A DNA stretch of 64,000 nucleotides from Actimicrobium antarcticum (GCF_039536745.1 NZ_BAAAZE010000014.1:124001-188000), one strand, 5' to 3'; positions 40,111-49,597 are shown, counted from the stretch's first letter. The notes: generated by a model not told the origin, from the sequence alone. A program made the numbers and translations.

Positions 40111-40308
40111 TTAGCGGATCAATCGCATCACCACGAATAGCAACAGCGACAACAGGACCGTCGAGGCAAACGGCAGAAAGATATTCTTGCCGAACAAACG
40201 GAAACGAATATCGCCAGGCAAGCGGCCGAGACCGATTTTTTCGAGCCAGGGCAAGGCTGCCGATAATACGATCAGGCCCACAAAAATGGCAAGGAACCAG
40301 CGAATCAT
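40111..40308 (-). CDS. DUF2905 membrane protein, copy B
   Basis: A 65-residue protein (MIRWFLAIFVGLIVLSAALP) with the DUF2905 core WLEKIGLGRLPGDIRFRLFG and two membrane segments. A longer frame upstream overlaps the methyltransferase gene and is rejected. It starts ten bases after that gene's stop codon and is 42 bases before copy A, so the genes from the methyltransferase to the MFS exporter probably form one operon. Confidence 0.8.
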   Translation of the reverse strand: MIRWFLAIFVGLIVLSAALPWLEKIGLGRLPGDIRFRLFGKNIFLPFASTVLLSLLLFVVMRLIR

Positions 40309-40318
40309 GAGGCGTCCT

Positions 40319-41479
40319 TCACAGGCGATGACTGCGGTCGTTGCGCACGAAGCGCTCCGGCAGACGCAGCTTCTTGCCAACCACCAGCACCTTGAACAGC
40401 TCGCCCATCTCCGCGGGCGACGTGAGTTTTTGCACGGCGTTGGCTTGCGGCAGATAACGACGACCATCCTCCGGCGCGGTGCGCAACAGCAGGTCGCCAA
40501 GACCCGCTTCCAGCAGAAATGAGGCCTGGCTCATGTACCCCAGCAGTTCCAGACCGCCTTCCACCGCCGCCGTCGCCATGGCGGTGAAATCGACATGCGC
40601 AGTAATGTCCTGCAAACCCGGCAGGAAAAACGGATCGCCATGGGCGTGGTGCCGGTAGTGGCACATCAGGGTGCCGTGATCGCGCTGGTCAAGATAATAT
40701 TCGCGCGCCGGAAAACCATAGTCGATGAGGATGGCAGCGCTGCCCTGGCCCGATTCCTCGAAACCAGCACACAGGATCTCGGCCAATGAATGCATGAAAC
40801 CGATGCCGACCGGATGCACCTCGGTGGCGTAGCCGACCGGCAGCGTATCGGCTTCCGGGATTTGTGCCACCAGTGCCGGATCGCACAAGTGTTCGCGGAA
40901 CACAAAATTGCGCGCCGACAAACCGATGCCGCGCTCGCGCCAGCCATGCTCGGTCTTGACGACCAGATGGGTCGGCATGGCATCCAGTACTTCGTTGCCA
41001 ATCACGACGCCGGCAAAGGCCGACGGAAAATGATCCAGCCAAACTACTTGCGGAAAGTCCTTGAGCATCTGCTGCTGGCGCGCACGCAACTCGCCGGACA
41101 GCTCCACGATCGAATACCGGTGTAACGAGACACCCAACGCGGCCAGTTCGGTCAACATGTCGAATGCCAGCTTGCCGGTGCCGGCGCCAAATTCGAGCAG
41201 TTGCGGCGCGGTCATTGGCAGCAGGTCGACGACTGCCCGCGCCAGCGTCGCGCCGAAAAGCGACGTGATTTCGGGCGCGGTTGTAAAATCTCCGTCTTTT
41301 CCCAGCTTGGCGGCACCGCCACTGTAGTAACCGAGATCCGGCGCATACAGCGCCAGCTCCATGTAGCGCGAAAATGAAATCCAGCCCGAATTGTGGCGGA
41401 TATCATTGGCAATCAGAGTTTGCAGGGAGCGCGACGCGCACAGCGCGTCGTAAGAAGGTTCGGGCAGTTGCAATTGCAT
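40319..41479 (-). CDS. MidA-family SAM-dependent methyltransferase
   Basis: A 386-residue class I methyltransferase of the MidA/NDUFAF7 family (DUF185). The SAM-binding motif I is LLEFGAGTGKLAFD near residue 90, and YAPDLGYYSGG upstream is typical of the family. The mitochondrial relative methylates an arginine of complex I subunit NDUFS2; bacterial substrates are unsettled. Homologues begin at MQLQLPEPS (ATG at 41477-41479) rather than the upstream open frame. It is divergent from a short-chain dehydrogenase gene across 37 bases. Confidence 0.85.
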   Translation of the reverse strand: MQLQLPEPSYDALCASRSLQTLIANDIRHNSGWISFSRYMELALYAPDLGYYSGGAAKLGKDGDFTTAPEITSLFGATLARAVVDLLPMTAPQLLEFGAGTGKLAFDMLTELAALGVSLHRYSIVELSGELRARQQQMLKDFPQVVWLDHFPSAFAGVVIGNEVLDAMPTHLVVKTEHGWRERGIGLSARNFVFREHLCDPALVAQIPEADTLPVGYATEVHPVGIGFMHSLAEILCAGFEESGQGSAAILIDYGFPAREYYLDQRDHGTLMCHYRHHAHGDPFFLPGLQDITAHVDFTAMATAAVEGGLELLGYMSQASFLLEAGLGDLLLRTAPEDGRRYLPQANAVQKLTSPAEMGELFKVLVVGKKLRLPERFVRNDRSHRL

Positions 41480-41516
41480 GGCGTTATGTAGACATCTCAG
41501 CTGAAGGCACAACACT

Positions 41517-42290
41517 ATGACCACAAATCGACAAAAAGTTGCACTCATCACGGGTGCCGCCAAACGCATAGGCCGCACCATCGCGCTGGAACTCGCCGAG
41601 CGTGGCTGGGACATCATTGTGCACTACCATCGCTCCGCTGACGAGGCCGCTGCCACGGTACGCGAGATCGAATTGCTGGGACGGCGGGCCTACGCCCTGC
41701 AATGCGACCTGTCGGATGAAGACGCCGTGAAAGCCTTGCTGCCGGCGGCAGCGGCCCTGTTTGGCGAGCGCGGGCGACTGGCTTGCGTGGTCAACAATGC
41801 GTCGCTCTTCGAGAAAGATGGTGCTGCCGATTTTTCATTGCGCGTCCTCAATGCCCACATGCATGCCAACCTGGCCGCACCGATCCTGCTGGCGCAAGCA
41901 CTGCATGCGGCCACGCCGGATGGCGAACAATCCGTGGTGGTCAATTTGCTGGACCAGAAATTGTTCAACATGAACCCGGATTTTTTGTCATACACCTTGT
42001 CGAAAGCCGCACTGCAAACAGCCACCACCATGCTGGCACAGGAACTCGCGCCAAAATTGCGGGTAGTTGGCGTGGCACCCGGCATCACGCTGATTTCCGG
42101 TGACCAGACTCAGGCAGCGTTTGAACGCGCCCACCAGATCACACCCCTTGGTCGCTCCAGCAGCGCCGACGACATCGCCGAAGCCGTATGCTACGTTGTC
42201 CACGCAAAGGCGATCACCGGCACCACCTTGCTGGTCGATGGCGGCCAGCACCTGATACCGCTGCAGCGCGATGTCATGTTTGTTGCCTGA
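41517..42290 (+). CDS. Pteridine reductase-like short-chain dehydrogenase
   Basis: A 257-residue SDR enzyme using NAD(P)H. The cofactor motif TGAAKRIG (residues 13-20) fits TGx3RxG, the pattern of pteridine reductases (PTR1, FolM) rather than the usual TGxxxGxG. NNASLF and the catalytic YTLSK follow. The next gene is folB, and ttcA comes after it, so reduction of dihydropterin or dihydrofolate is the likely role. The reaction is inferred from motif and neighbour, not shown. Confidence 0.75.
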   Translation: MTTNRQKVALITGAAKRIGRTIALELAERGWDIIVHYHRSADEAAATVREIELLGRRAYALQCDLSDEDAVKALLPAAAALFGERGRLACVVNNASLFEKDGAADFSLRVLNAHMHANLAAPILLAQALHAATPDGEQSVVVNLLDQKLFNMNPDFLSYTLSKAALQTATTMLAQELAPKLRVVGVAPGITLISGDQTQAAFERAHQITPLGRSSSADDIAEAVCYVVHAKAITGTTLLVDGGQHLIPLQRDVMFVA

Positions 42291-42347
42291 ACCAGCACCG
42301 GTATCCTCTACGACCTATTTCAACCCGTTCCACCAACGACTGCCACC

Positions 42348-42743
42348 ATGCCCTCTTTCTTGTCCCATCCAGCCCTGACCGATTGCCGCCGCCTCTTTTT
42401 GCGCAACTATGAAGTCCTCATCAACATCGGTGTCCACGATTTTGAAAAGAAAGCCGAGCAGCGCGTGCTGATCAATGTCGACCTGTTTATTCCGCTGGAA
42501 CTATCGACACCGAAGGGCGATCTGCTCGATGAAGTGGTCGATTACGATTTCATCCGCAGCACGATTTCAAAGCGTACCGAAGCCGGCCACATCCATCTGC
42601 AGGAAACGCTGTGCGATGACGTCGCCGCGGCCATGCTGCTGCATCCGAAAGTGCACGCCGTGCGCGTATCGACCGAGAAGCCAGATGTGTATCCGGATTG
42701 CGAATCAGTCGGTGTCGAAGTGTTTCGGGTCAAGGCTGTCTAA
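42348..42743 (+). CDS. folB: Dihydroneopterin aldolase
   Basis: A 131-residue FolB-type protein. The amino-terminal strand LRNYEVLINIGVHDFEKKAEQ and the carboxy-terminal STEKPDVYPDCESVGVEV, with the conserved Lys of EKP, fit the family. FolB converts dihydroneopterin to 6-hydroxymethyl-dihydropterin and glycolaldehyde in folate synthesis, usually as an octamer. FolX epimerase is a close alternative. The gene ends next to the ttcA start. Confidence 0.82.
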   Translation: MPSFLSHPALTDCRRLFLRNYEVLINIGVHDFEKKAEQRVLINVDLFIPLELSTPKGDLLDEVVDYDFIRSTISKRTEAGHIHLQETLCDDVAAAMLLHPKVHAVRVSTEKPDVYPDCESVGVEVFRVKAV

Positions 42744-43724
42744 GTGAATACCATGAACACCATCAGCACCGGGCAGGACACAGCACACACGGCTGCAACG
42801 CTGGCCGATCCAGCGGAACTGGCGGCGCTGTCAGCCAGGCAACGCGAAAAAATTACCTACGAAAATAACAAGCTGCACAAACGCCTGTGCCGCCAGGTTG
42901 GTCAGGCCATCGGTGACTTCAACATGATCGAAGAAGGCGACAAGGTGATGGTGTGCCTGTCCGGTGGCAAGGACAGTTATGCCTTGCTCGATATCCTGAT
43001 GACGCTCAAGCAACGCGCGCCGATCAACTTCGAACTGATCGCAGTCAATCTCGACCAGAAGCAGCCGAATTTTCCGGAACACATCCTGCCGGCCTACCTG
43101 ACCGAACTCGGCGTGGCGTTCCATATCGAAAACCAGGATACCTACAGCATCGTCAAACGCGTGATTGCCGAAGGCAAGACCACCTGCTCGCTGTGTTCCC
43201 GTTTGCGGCGCGGCATTCTGTACCGCGTCGCCGATGAACTCGGGGCGACCAAGATTGCGCTCGGCCACCACCGGGATGACATCCTCGAAACCTTTTTCCT
43301 GAATATGTTTTTTGGCGGAAAGCTGAAAAGCATGCCACCAAAACTGCAATCCGACGACGGCAAGCACATCGTGATCCGGCCGCTGGCCTATGTAAAAGAA
43401 GCCGATACCGAACGGTATGCCGAGGTCAAGGGCTTTCCGATCATTCCCTGTGACCTGTGCGGCAGCCAGGAAAACCTGCAGCGCAAACAGCTCAAGAACA
43501 TGCTGCGCGATTGGGACAAAAAGCATCCCGGTCGCACCGACAACATCTTTGCCGCGCTGTCGACGGTCGCGCCATCGCATCTGATGGACCGCAACCTGTT
43601 CGATTTCGCCGGGTTGGCGGTGACCGGCATGCCGGTGGCTGATGGCGATATCGCCTTTGATGACGAACCCTGCGCAACACCGACGGCGATGCCAGGCGTG
43701 ATTACGTTGCATTCGGGCGACTAA
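42744..43724 (+). CDS. ttcA: tRNA 2-thiocytidine(32) synthetase
   Basis: A 326-residue TtcA. The PP-loop SGGKDSY (residues 73-79) activates cytidine 32 with ATP, and CSLCSRLRRG with other cysteines binds the iron-sulfur cluster. The gene begins directly after the folB stop codon. It can start at the GTG at 42744, with AAGG eight bases upstream, or at the ATG at 42753; homologues do not settle this because the first 30 residues are variable. Confidence 0.93.
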   Translation: MNTMNTISTGQDTAHTAATLADPAELAALSARQREKITYENNKLHKRLCRQVGQAIGDFNMIEEGDKVMVCLSGGKDSYALLDILMTLKQRAPINFELIAVNLDQKQPNFPEHILPAYLTELGVAFHIENQDTYSIVKRVIAEGKTTCSLCSRLRRGILYRVADELGATKIALGHHRDDILETFFLNMFFGGKLKSMPPKLQSDDGKHIVIRPLAYVKEADTERYAEVKGFPIIPCDLCGSQENLQRKQLKNMLRDWDKKHPGRTDNIFAALSTVAPSHLMDRNLFDFAGLAVTGMPVADGDIAFDDEPCATPTAMPGVITLHSGD

Positions 43725-43844
43725 AGCGGGCGTATCAGGTTTTTGCCTGCAACTCTTTGTAATGTTGCAGGAATAACCGGACGACCTTGGGTTGTAATGG
43801 ACTTCTTATCCGAATGCCTCGCCGATCGCCCAAGGTGTCCCGCC

Positions 43845-45467
43845 ATGAAACTCAACGTCTTCCCTTGTATTGCCCTGCTGGTATTGACCGCCGTGTCGAC
43901 CCCAGCAAGCGCAGATCCGTCCGGTCGCGTCGGCCGGATTTCCGACACGCAGGGTGCTGTCACTTTTCGCAGCGCGGGGTACACAGACGCAGCGATACGC
44001 AACTGGCCCATCACCTCTGGCAACAGCCTCGCTACCGACACCGCATCCCGTGCCGAAATCCGGGTTGGTTCGGCTGCCGTGCGACTCGATGGCAATACCG
44101 ATCTGGATATCGTGGAACTCGACGATACCCGCTTCCATCTGCGCATCCATCGCGGCAACGCAGTGATCCATATTCGCAATGCCGACCTGGCACGTGATGT
44201 CGAGATCGACACGCCACAGGGACGCATTTTGCTGTCCGAGCCGTCGCAACTGCGTATTGATGTGCGCGACGACGCGCCCGTCACGATGTTGAGCGTATTG
44301 TCAGGATCGGCCAGCTTCGATGCGCCCGACAGCCGATTTTCAATTGCTGCGGGCCGGCGCGCCGAAGTCGCGGGCAATGAATTGCGTGTGATTGAATTGC
44401 GCACGGCCTTGCGCGACGATGACTTCGACCGATGGAGCGCCCTGCGCGAGCGCAACGATGTGCGCTCGGTATCGGCCAACTATGTCTCCGCTGAAACCAC
44501 TGGCTACGAGGAACTCGATACCCATGGTGACTGGCGCGTTACCAGTCTGTACGGACCGGTCTGGTCGCCACGCGTGATCCAGACAGGCTGGGCACCCTAC
44601 CGCGACGGGCGCTGGACCTGGGTCGCGCCGTGGGGCTGGACCTGGGTCGACAGCGCGCCATGGGGCTATGCACCGTCCCATTATGGCCGCTGGGTGTGGC
44701 TGGATCAGCGCTGGGGTTGGGCACCCGGCAACGTGGTGGCGCGGCCGGTATGGGCGCCAGCTCTGGTTGGTTGGGTCGGCGGGTCAAGCCCGCAAAGGGC
44801 CTATGCGGTTGGCGTGGCACCTTCTGTGGGCTGGTTTCCGCTGGCGCCGCGCGAGGCCTATGTGCCGGCTTACCGGGTATCACCCCGCTACATACAGCAA
44901 ATCAACACCACCATCGTCAATCATGTCGTGGTCAATAACAGCGTGCAGGTTTATCAGAACCGCAACGTCAGCAACGCCGTCACCGTGATGCCGCATGCCC
45001 GGTTCATTGCACAAAATATCGTGCAGTCCGCACCGCCAGACAACGATCGGACCCGACTGGCCCGTGCCGCACCCGCAGTGGCTGTCATGCCGCAGACCAT
45101 GACGACTCTGCCATCGCCACAGCCTCTGCCGGCAGCGCAACCACCGGCAAGGCAACCTGATTCCGCAGCGTGGCAAATTGAACGCAATCAGCGCAGGGAG
45201 GCACGACAAGCACGCAATGCGGATGCGCTTCCCGATCAGGATCAGGCTCGCCGCCATCAACAATCCGGTCTGGAACGGCGCGAATCACCGCGACCATCGC
45301 CCCAGGTCGCTGCCACGCCAGCGATACAAACTGCCGTGGTGGCGGCGGCACCGCTGACTACCCGTCGGGTCGACGTACAGCGACCGGCAAGCCCGCCTGG
45401 ACAGGTGCGCGAACACCGCAGTGAACGCGACAAACCGCAGCACCGGCACGACCATCCGGAGCGATGA
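43845..45467 (+). CDS. Secreted FecR-domain protein with DUF6600 tryptophan-rich region
   Basis: A 540-residue exported protein. Residues 1-23 are a signal peptide ending ASA. A FecR domain covers about residues 30-165 (GRVGRISDTQGAVTF). Residues about 215-350 are a DUF6600-type Trp/Gly/Tyr-rich repeat (GRWTWVAPWGWTWVDSAPWG). The last 150 residues are Gln/Arg/Pro-rich and probably disordered. Classic FecR proteins sit with an ECF sigma factor and a transmembrane helix; neither is seen here, so classic signalling is unlikely. ATG at 43845 starts the signal peptide. Confidence 0.75.
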   Translation: MKLNVFPCIALLVLTAVSTPASADPSGRVGRISDTQGAVTFRSAGYTDAAIRNWPITSGNSLATDTASRAEIRVGSAAVRLDGNTDLDIVELDDTRFHLRIHRGNAVIHIRNADLARDVEIDTPQGRILLSEPSQLRIDVRDDAPVTMLSVLSGSASFDAPDSRFSIAAGRRAEVAGNELRVIELRTALRDDDFDRWSALRERNDVRSVSANYVSAETTGYEELDTHGDWRVTSLYGPVWSPRVIQTGWAPYRDGRWTWVAPWGWTWVDSAPWGYAPSHYGRWVWLDQRWGWAPGNVVARPVWAPALVGWVGGSSPQRAYAVGVAPSVGWFPLAPREAYVPAYRVSPRYIQQINTTIVNHVVVNNSVQVYQNRNVSNAVTVMPHARFIAQNIVQSAPPDNDRTRLARAAPAVAVMPQTMTTLPSPQPLPAAQPPARQPDSAAWQIERNQRREARQARNADALPDQDQARRHQQSGLERRESPRPSPQVAATPAIQTAVVAAAPLTTRRVDVQRPASPPGQVREHRSERDKPQHRHDHPER

Positions 45468-45484
45468 CTACCGCTTGCACTGAC

Positions 45485-46387
45485 TTAGCTGGCGGCCACT
45501 GCCAGATCCGCCAGCATCTTTTGCACATCCTGTATTTTCCGCACTGCATGCGCTTTTTGCTGCGGCGTACTCAGGTTGGCCATCGCCACGACCAGGCCGA
45601 CGGCACCCTCCGTGGATGCCTCGAAAAACGCCGCATTCTCGCTCCGCGCCGTGTGTTCGTACTGCGCGCTCACATGCTCTTTGAGCCAGCGCATGGCGAC
45701 GTCACGGGCAGGTTTTTCGGTACGGATTTTTTTCAGTAGGGCGATCAGAATGCGCTGACGCCGTGTACGGTCGAGGCCGACCAGCTCGTTATTGAGTGGT
45801 CGCGCATCCGACACCCGACGGAGTTGTGCCTCCTGCTCGCGCGTGAAGTCACCGAACCAGTACTCCGCTTGCTTCATGGCTTTTTTGAAACGAAATTGTT
45901 GACGCTCCTCAATGTCTCCACGCAAGTAATCTTTACGATAGCTTTCGGCATTGGAAGCGAATTTTTTTTCGATCGTGACGATCTGCTCGGCATCCAGCGA
46001 CAAGCTCAGATCGGCTAACGCCGGCAACGCCTGATCGAACATGATGACGGCACGTTTTTTCATGGCGGCGTATCGGGCCGTGGCAATCGTCGGGGTCAGA
46101 TCACTTTGCAGGTCGCGCTGGACCTCACCCAGAAGTTGGGCGTAGTCCGGCAACTGGGTTTCACGATGCCAGTCAAACAGGGCATCAATCTGCGGCCGCA
46201 CTTGCGACCGCTGTACCGAATCGAAGCCGACATAACTGTTCAACCACCAATAAGACAGCGTCTCGCCGTTATTGTAAGTAAGACGCAAAGCACTGCAACC
46301 AGCCAGGAGAAGGACCAGACCCAGAACGGCGACTTTCGACCGCAAGAAACGCGTATGACGCGTGTTAAGATTTTGAACTTTATTCAA
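45485..46387 (-). CDS. DUF6279 family lipoprotein
   Basis: A 300-residue lipoprotein with signal sequence VAVLGLVLLLAGC, lipidated at Cys31, followed by a helical charged domain typical of DUF6279. Function unknown. The TTG start at 46385-46387 has AGGTG upstream; another TTG at 46343-46345 gives a shorter signal peptide. Only ten bases separate its start from glmU on the other strand, so each promoter lies inside the other gene. Confidence 0.72.
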   Translation of the reverse strand: MNKVQNLNTRHTRFLRSKVAVLGLVLLLAGCSALRLTYNNGETLSYWWLNSYVGFDSVQRSQVRPQIDALFDWHRETQLPDYAQLLGEVQRDLQSDLTPTIATARYAAMKKRAVIMFDQALPALADLSLSLDAEQIVTIEKKFASNAESYRKDYLRGDIEERQQFRFKKAMKQAEYWFGDFTREQEAQLRRVSDARPLNNELVGLDRTRRQRILIALLKKIRTEKPARDVAMRWLKEHVSAQYEHTARSENAAFFEASTEGAVGLVVAMANLSTPQQKAHAVRKIQDVQKMLADLAVAAS

Positions 46388-46397
46388 TCAGGCACCT

Positions 46398-47756
46398 ATG
46401 AACGTTGTCATTCTGGCCGCCGGCATGGGAAAACGCATGCAATCGGCACTGCCCAAAGTACTGCACCCGCTGGCCGGCAAATCATTGCTGGCCCATGTCG
46501 TCGATACTGCCCGTACACTTTCGCCGTCGCGGCTTTGCATTATTTACGGACATGGTGGTGATGCCGTACCGGCTGCCTTCGACGCCACGGACATTGTCTT
46601 CGCCAAGCAGGAACCGCAACTCGGCACCGGTCACGCTGTCATGCAGGCGCTACCGTTTCTCGACGATACCACTCCGACGCTGGTCCTGTATGGCGACGTC
46701 CCGCTGACCACCAGTGACTCGCTGCGCCGCCTGCTTGCCTGCGCCGGCACCGACACACTCGGCATACTCACGGTCGACATGGCCGACCCGACCGGCTATG
46801 GCCGGATGGTGCGCGAGAACGGCCAGATCGTCCGGATTGCCGAACAAAAAGATGCCAGCGCCGACGAGCTGGCGCTGACCGAAATCAACACCGGCATCCT
46901 GGTCGCGCCAACCTTGCACCTGAAACGCTGGCTGGCGTCCCTCTCCAATAACAATGCACAAGGCGAGTACTACCTCACCGACATCGTGGCCTGCGCCGTG
47001 GCCGACGGTGTGGCGGTGCACTCGGCACAGCCCGGGGCAGTTTGGGAAACCCTGGGCGTCAACAGCAAAGTGCAGCTGGCAGAGCTCGAACGTGTCCATC
47101 AGCGCAACGTCGCCCACAGCCTGCTGGAACAGGGCGTCACGCTGGCGGACCCGGCACGCATCGATGTCCGCGGCACGCTCATTTGCGGGCGCGACGTCAG
47201 CATCGATGTCGGCTGTGTTTTTGAAGGGACGGTGGTCGTCGCCGATAACGTCCGGATCGACGCCCATTGCGTCATTAAAAACGCCCGCATTGCGGCCGGC
47301 GCACACATCAAACCGTTCTGCCATATCGAGGATGCCGTGGTGGGTGCTGCCGCCATGATCGGGCCGTATGCCCGCTTGCGTCCCGGCGCCGAACTGGCCG
47401 ATGGTGTCCATGTCGGCAACTTCGTCGAAATCAAGAACAGCCAGCTCGGTGCCGGCAGCAAAGCCAACCACCTGGCCTATATCGGCGACGCCACCATAGG
47501 CGCACGGGTCAATGTCGGCGCAGGCACGATTACCTGCAACTACGACGGCGTCAATAAATTTCGCACCATCATCGAAGACGATGTCTTCATCGGCAGCGAT
47601 ACCCAGCTGGTCGCGCCGGTGCGGGTCGGCGCAGGTGCCACCATCGGTGCCGGCACCACCCTGACCAAAGACGCGCCAGCCGGCAAGCTGACCCTGTCAC
47701 GCAGCAAACAACTCACCATCGACGGCTGGCAACGGCCCATCAAACAAAAGAAATAA
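46398..47756 (+). CDS. glmU: Bifunctional UDP-GlcNAc pyrophosphorylase / GlcN-1-P acetyltransferase
   Basis: A 452-residue GlmU. The amino-terminal uridylyltransferase starts MNVVILAAGMGKRMQSALPK, with LYGDVPL as the metal/nucleotide region. The carboxy half is a left-handed beta helix with GTITCNYDGVNK at the acetyltransferase active site. It makes UDP-GlcNAc for peptidoglycan and LPS. It is followed 11 bases later by glmS, so the pair forms an operon for consecutive pathway steps. Confidence 0.97.
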   Translation: MNVVILAAGMGKRMQSALPKVLHPLAGKSLLAHVVDTARTLSPSRLCIIYGHGGDAVPAAFDATDIVFAKQEPQLGTGHAVMQALPFLDDTTPTLVLYGDVPLTTSDSLRRLLACAGTDTLGILTVDMADPTGYGRMVRENGQIVRIAEQKDASADELALTEINTGILVAPTLHLKRWLASLSNNNAQGEYYLTDIVACAVADGVAVHSAQPGAVWETLGVNSKVQLAELERVHQRNVAHSLLEQGVTLADPARIDVRGTLICGRDVSIDVGCVFEGTVVVADNVRIDAHCVIKNARIAAGAHIKPFCHIEDAVVGAAAMIGPYARLRPGAELADGVHVGNFVEIKNSQLGAGSKANHLAYIGDATIGARVNVGAGTITCNYDGVNKFRTIIEDDVFIGSDTQLVAPVRVGAGATIGAGTTLTKDAPAGKLTLSRSKQLTIDGWQRPIKQKK

Positions 47757-47767
47757 GGGAACTCTCT

Positions 47768-49597
47768 ATGTGCGGTATCGTCGGCGCAGTCTCCACGCGC
47801 AACATCATTCCTGTCCTGCTCGAAGGCCTGAAACGGCTGGAATATCGCGGCTACGATTCCTGTGGCGTCGCGGTACTCAATGGCGGCCTGCAGCGCGCCC
47901 GCAGCGTAGCGCGTGTATCCGAACTGGAAAGCCAGATCGCGCAGTCGGGCCTCGAAGGCAGCACCGGGATTTCGCATACCCGCTGGGCCACGCATGGCGC
48001 GCCGGTGACGTTCAATGCACATCCGCATTTTTCACCGGACCAATCGGGCGTCAACCGGATTGCGCTAGTGCATAACGGCATTATCGAAAACTACGAAGAA
48101 ATCCGCACCGAACTGAAAGCGCTGGGTTACGTCTTCGAATCACAGACCGACACCGAAGTGGTCGCGCATCTGGTCAACCACCTGTATGACGGCGACCTGT
48201 TCGGCACCGTGCAGCGGTCGGTCAAGCGACTCACCGGCGCGTATGCGATTGCCGTGTTCTGCAAGGATGAACCACACCGTGTGGTCGGTGCGCGCTTTGG
48301 CTGCCCGCTGATCGTCGGCATCGGCACCAATGAAAATTTCCTGGCGTCGGATGCGATGGCGCTATCCGGCTCGACCGACCAGATCCTGTATCTCGAAGAA
48401 GGCGACGTGGTCGACCTGCAGCGCAATGCAGTACGCATCACCGACAAGAACGACCAGCCGGTCGAGCGCGTGATCCACACGGTGAGTGCCTATGCCGGTG
48501 ATATCGATCTTGGCCCGTATCGTCACTACATGCAAAAAGAAATTTTCGAGCAACCACGCGCCATCACCGACACGCTCGAAGGCGTGCAGGGGTTCGTACC
48601 GGAACTGTTCGGCACAAGCGCCGGTGCCGTCTTCAAGGACATCGACGCGATCCAGATTCTGGCCTGCGGTACCAGCCTGTATTCCGGCATGACTGCGCGT
48701 TACTGGCTCGAATCACTGACCGGCCTGCCAACCCAAGTCGAGATCGCCAGCGAGTATCGCTACCGCACGCCGGCAGTCAACCCGAATGCGCTGATTGTCG
48801 TGATCTCGCAATCCGGCGAAACTGCCGACACGCTGGCCGCACTCAAGTATGCAAAAGAACTTGGCCACCGGCATTCGCTGGCGATATGCAATGTCGGCAC
48901 CTCGGCGATGGTGCGCGAGACCGAACTGTCGTACCTGACACGCGCCGGCACCGAAATCGGCGTGGCCTCCACCAAGGCATTCACGACACAGCTGACTGCC
49001 CTGTTCCTGCTGACACTGACGCTGGCAAAAATGCGCGGCAGGCTGTCGGACGAGCAGGAACATGCCCATCTGAAAAACCTGCGTCACCTGCCCACCGCGA
49101 TTCAAAGTGTGCTCGCGCTCGAACCGCAGATCATTGCCTGGGCCGATGCCTTTGCGCGCAAGGAAAATGCGCTTTTCCTGGGCCGGGGCATGCATTATCC
49201 GATCGCCCTGGAAGGCGCCCTGAAGCTCAAGGAAATTTCGTACATCCATGCCGAAGCGTATCCGGCCGGTGAACTCAAACATGGCCCGCTGGCACTGGTG
49301 ACAGAAGAAATGCCGGTGGTCACGGTGGCACCGAACGATAGCCTGATCGAGAAACTGAAATCGAACATGCAGGAAGTCCGTGCCCGTGGCGGCCAGCTGT
49401 ACGTTTTCGCCGATGCCGATTCGCATATCTCGTCGAGCGAAGGTCTCCACGTGATCCGCTTGCCCGAGCACTACGGTTTGCTGTCGCCGATTCTGCACGT
49501 GATACCGCTGCAATTGCTGGCGTACCACACCGCGCTGGCACGCGGCACCGATGTCGACAAACCACGCAACCTGGCGAAATCGGTGACGGTGGAATAA
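47768..49597 (+). CDS. glmS: Glutamine-fructose-6-phosphate aminotransferase
   Basis: A 609-residue GlmS. Cys2 (MCGIVGAVS) is the glutaminase nucleophile, followed by the class II amidotransferase domain to about residue 240. Two SIS sugar-isomerase domains follow (ILACGTSLYSGMTARYW and NALFLGRGMHYPIALEGAL). It makes glucosamine-6-phosphate from fructose-6-phosphate and glutamine. The carboxy end NLAKSVTVE is typical. No glmS ribozyme is expected in this lineage, and none is seen in the short glmU-glmS gap. Confidence 0.97.
   Translation: MCGIVGAVSTRNIIPVLLEGLKRLEYRGYDSCGVAVLNGGLQRARSVARVSELESQIAQSGLEGSTGISHTRWATHGAPVTFNAHPHFSPDQSGVNRIALVHNGIIENYEEIRTELKALGYVFESQTDTEVVAHLVNHLYDGDLFGTVQRSVKRLTGAYAIAVFCKDEPHRVVGARFGCPLIVGIGTNENFLASDAMALSGSTDQILYLEEGDVVDLQRNAVRITDKNDQPVERVIHTVSAYAGDIDLGPYRHYMQKEIFEQPRAITDTLEGVQGFVPELFGTSAGAVFKDIDAIQILACGTSLYSGMTARYWLESLTGLPTQVEIASEYRYRTPAVNPNALIVVISQSGETADTLAALKYAKELGHRHSLAICNVGTSAMVRETELSYLTRAGTEIGVASTKAFTTQLTALFLLTLTLAKMRGRLSDEQEHAHLKNLRHLPTAIQSVLALEPQIIAWADAFARKENALFLGRGMHYPIALEGALKLKEISYIHAEAYPAGELKHGPLALVTEEMPVVTVAPNDSLIEKLKSNMQEVRARGGQLYVFADADSHISSSEGLHVIRLPEHYGLLSPILHVIPLQLLAYHTALARGTDVDKPRNLAKSVTVE

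Noticed and set aside
42831..43712. 293-codon minus-strand frame opposite ttcA
   Set aside because: Gln/His/Val-rich antisense product; ttcA has intact catalytic motifs throughout.
43747..43772. Eight-pair hairpin after ttcA as a terminator
   Set aside because: No T run follows on either strand, and the stem is short; support is too weak.
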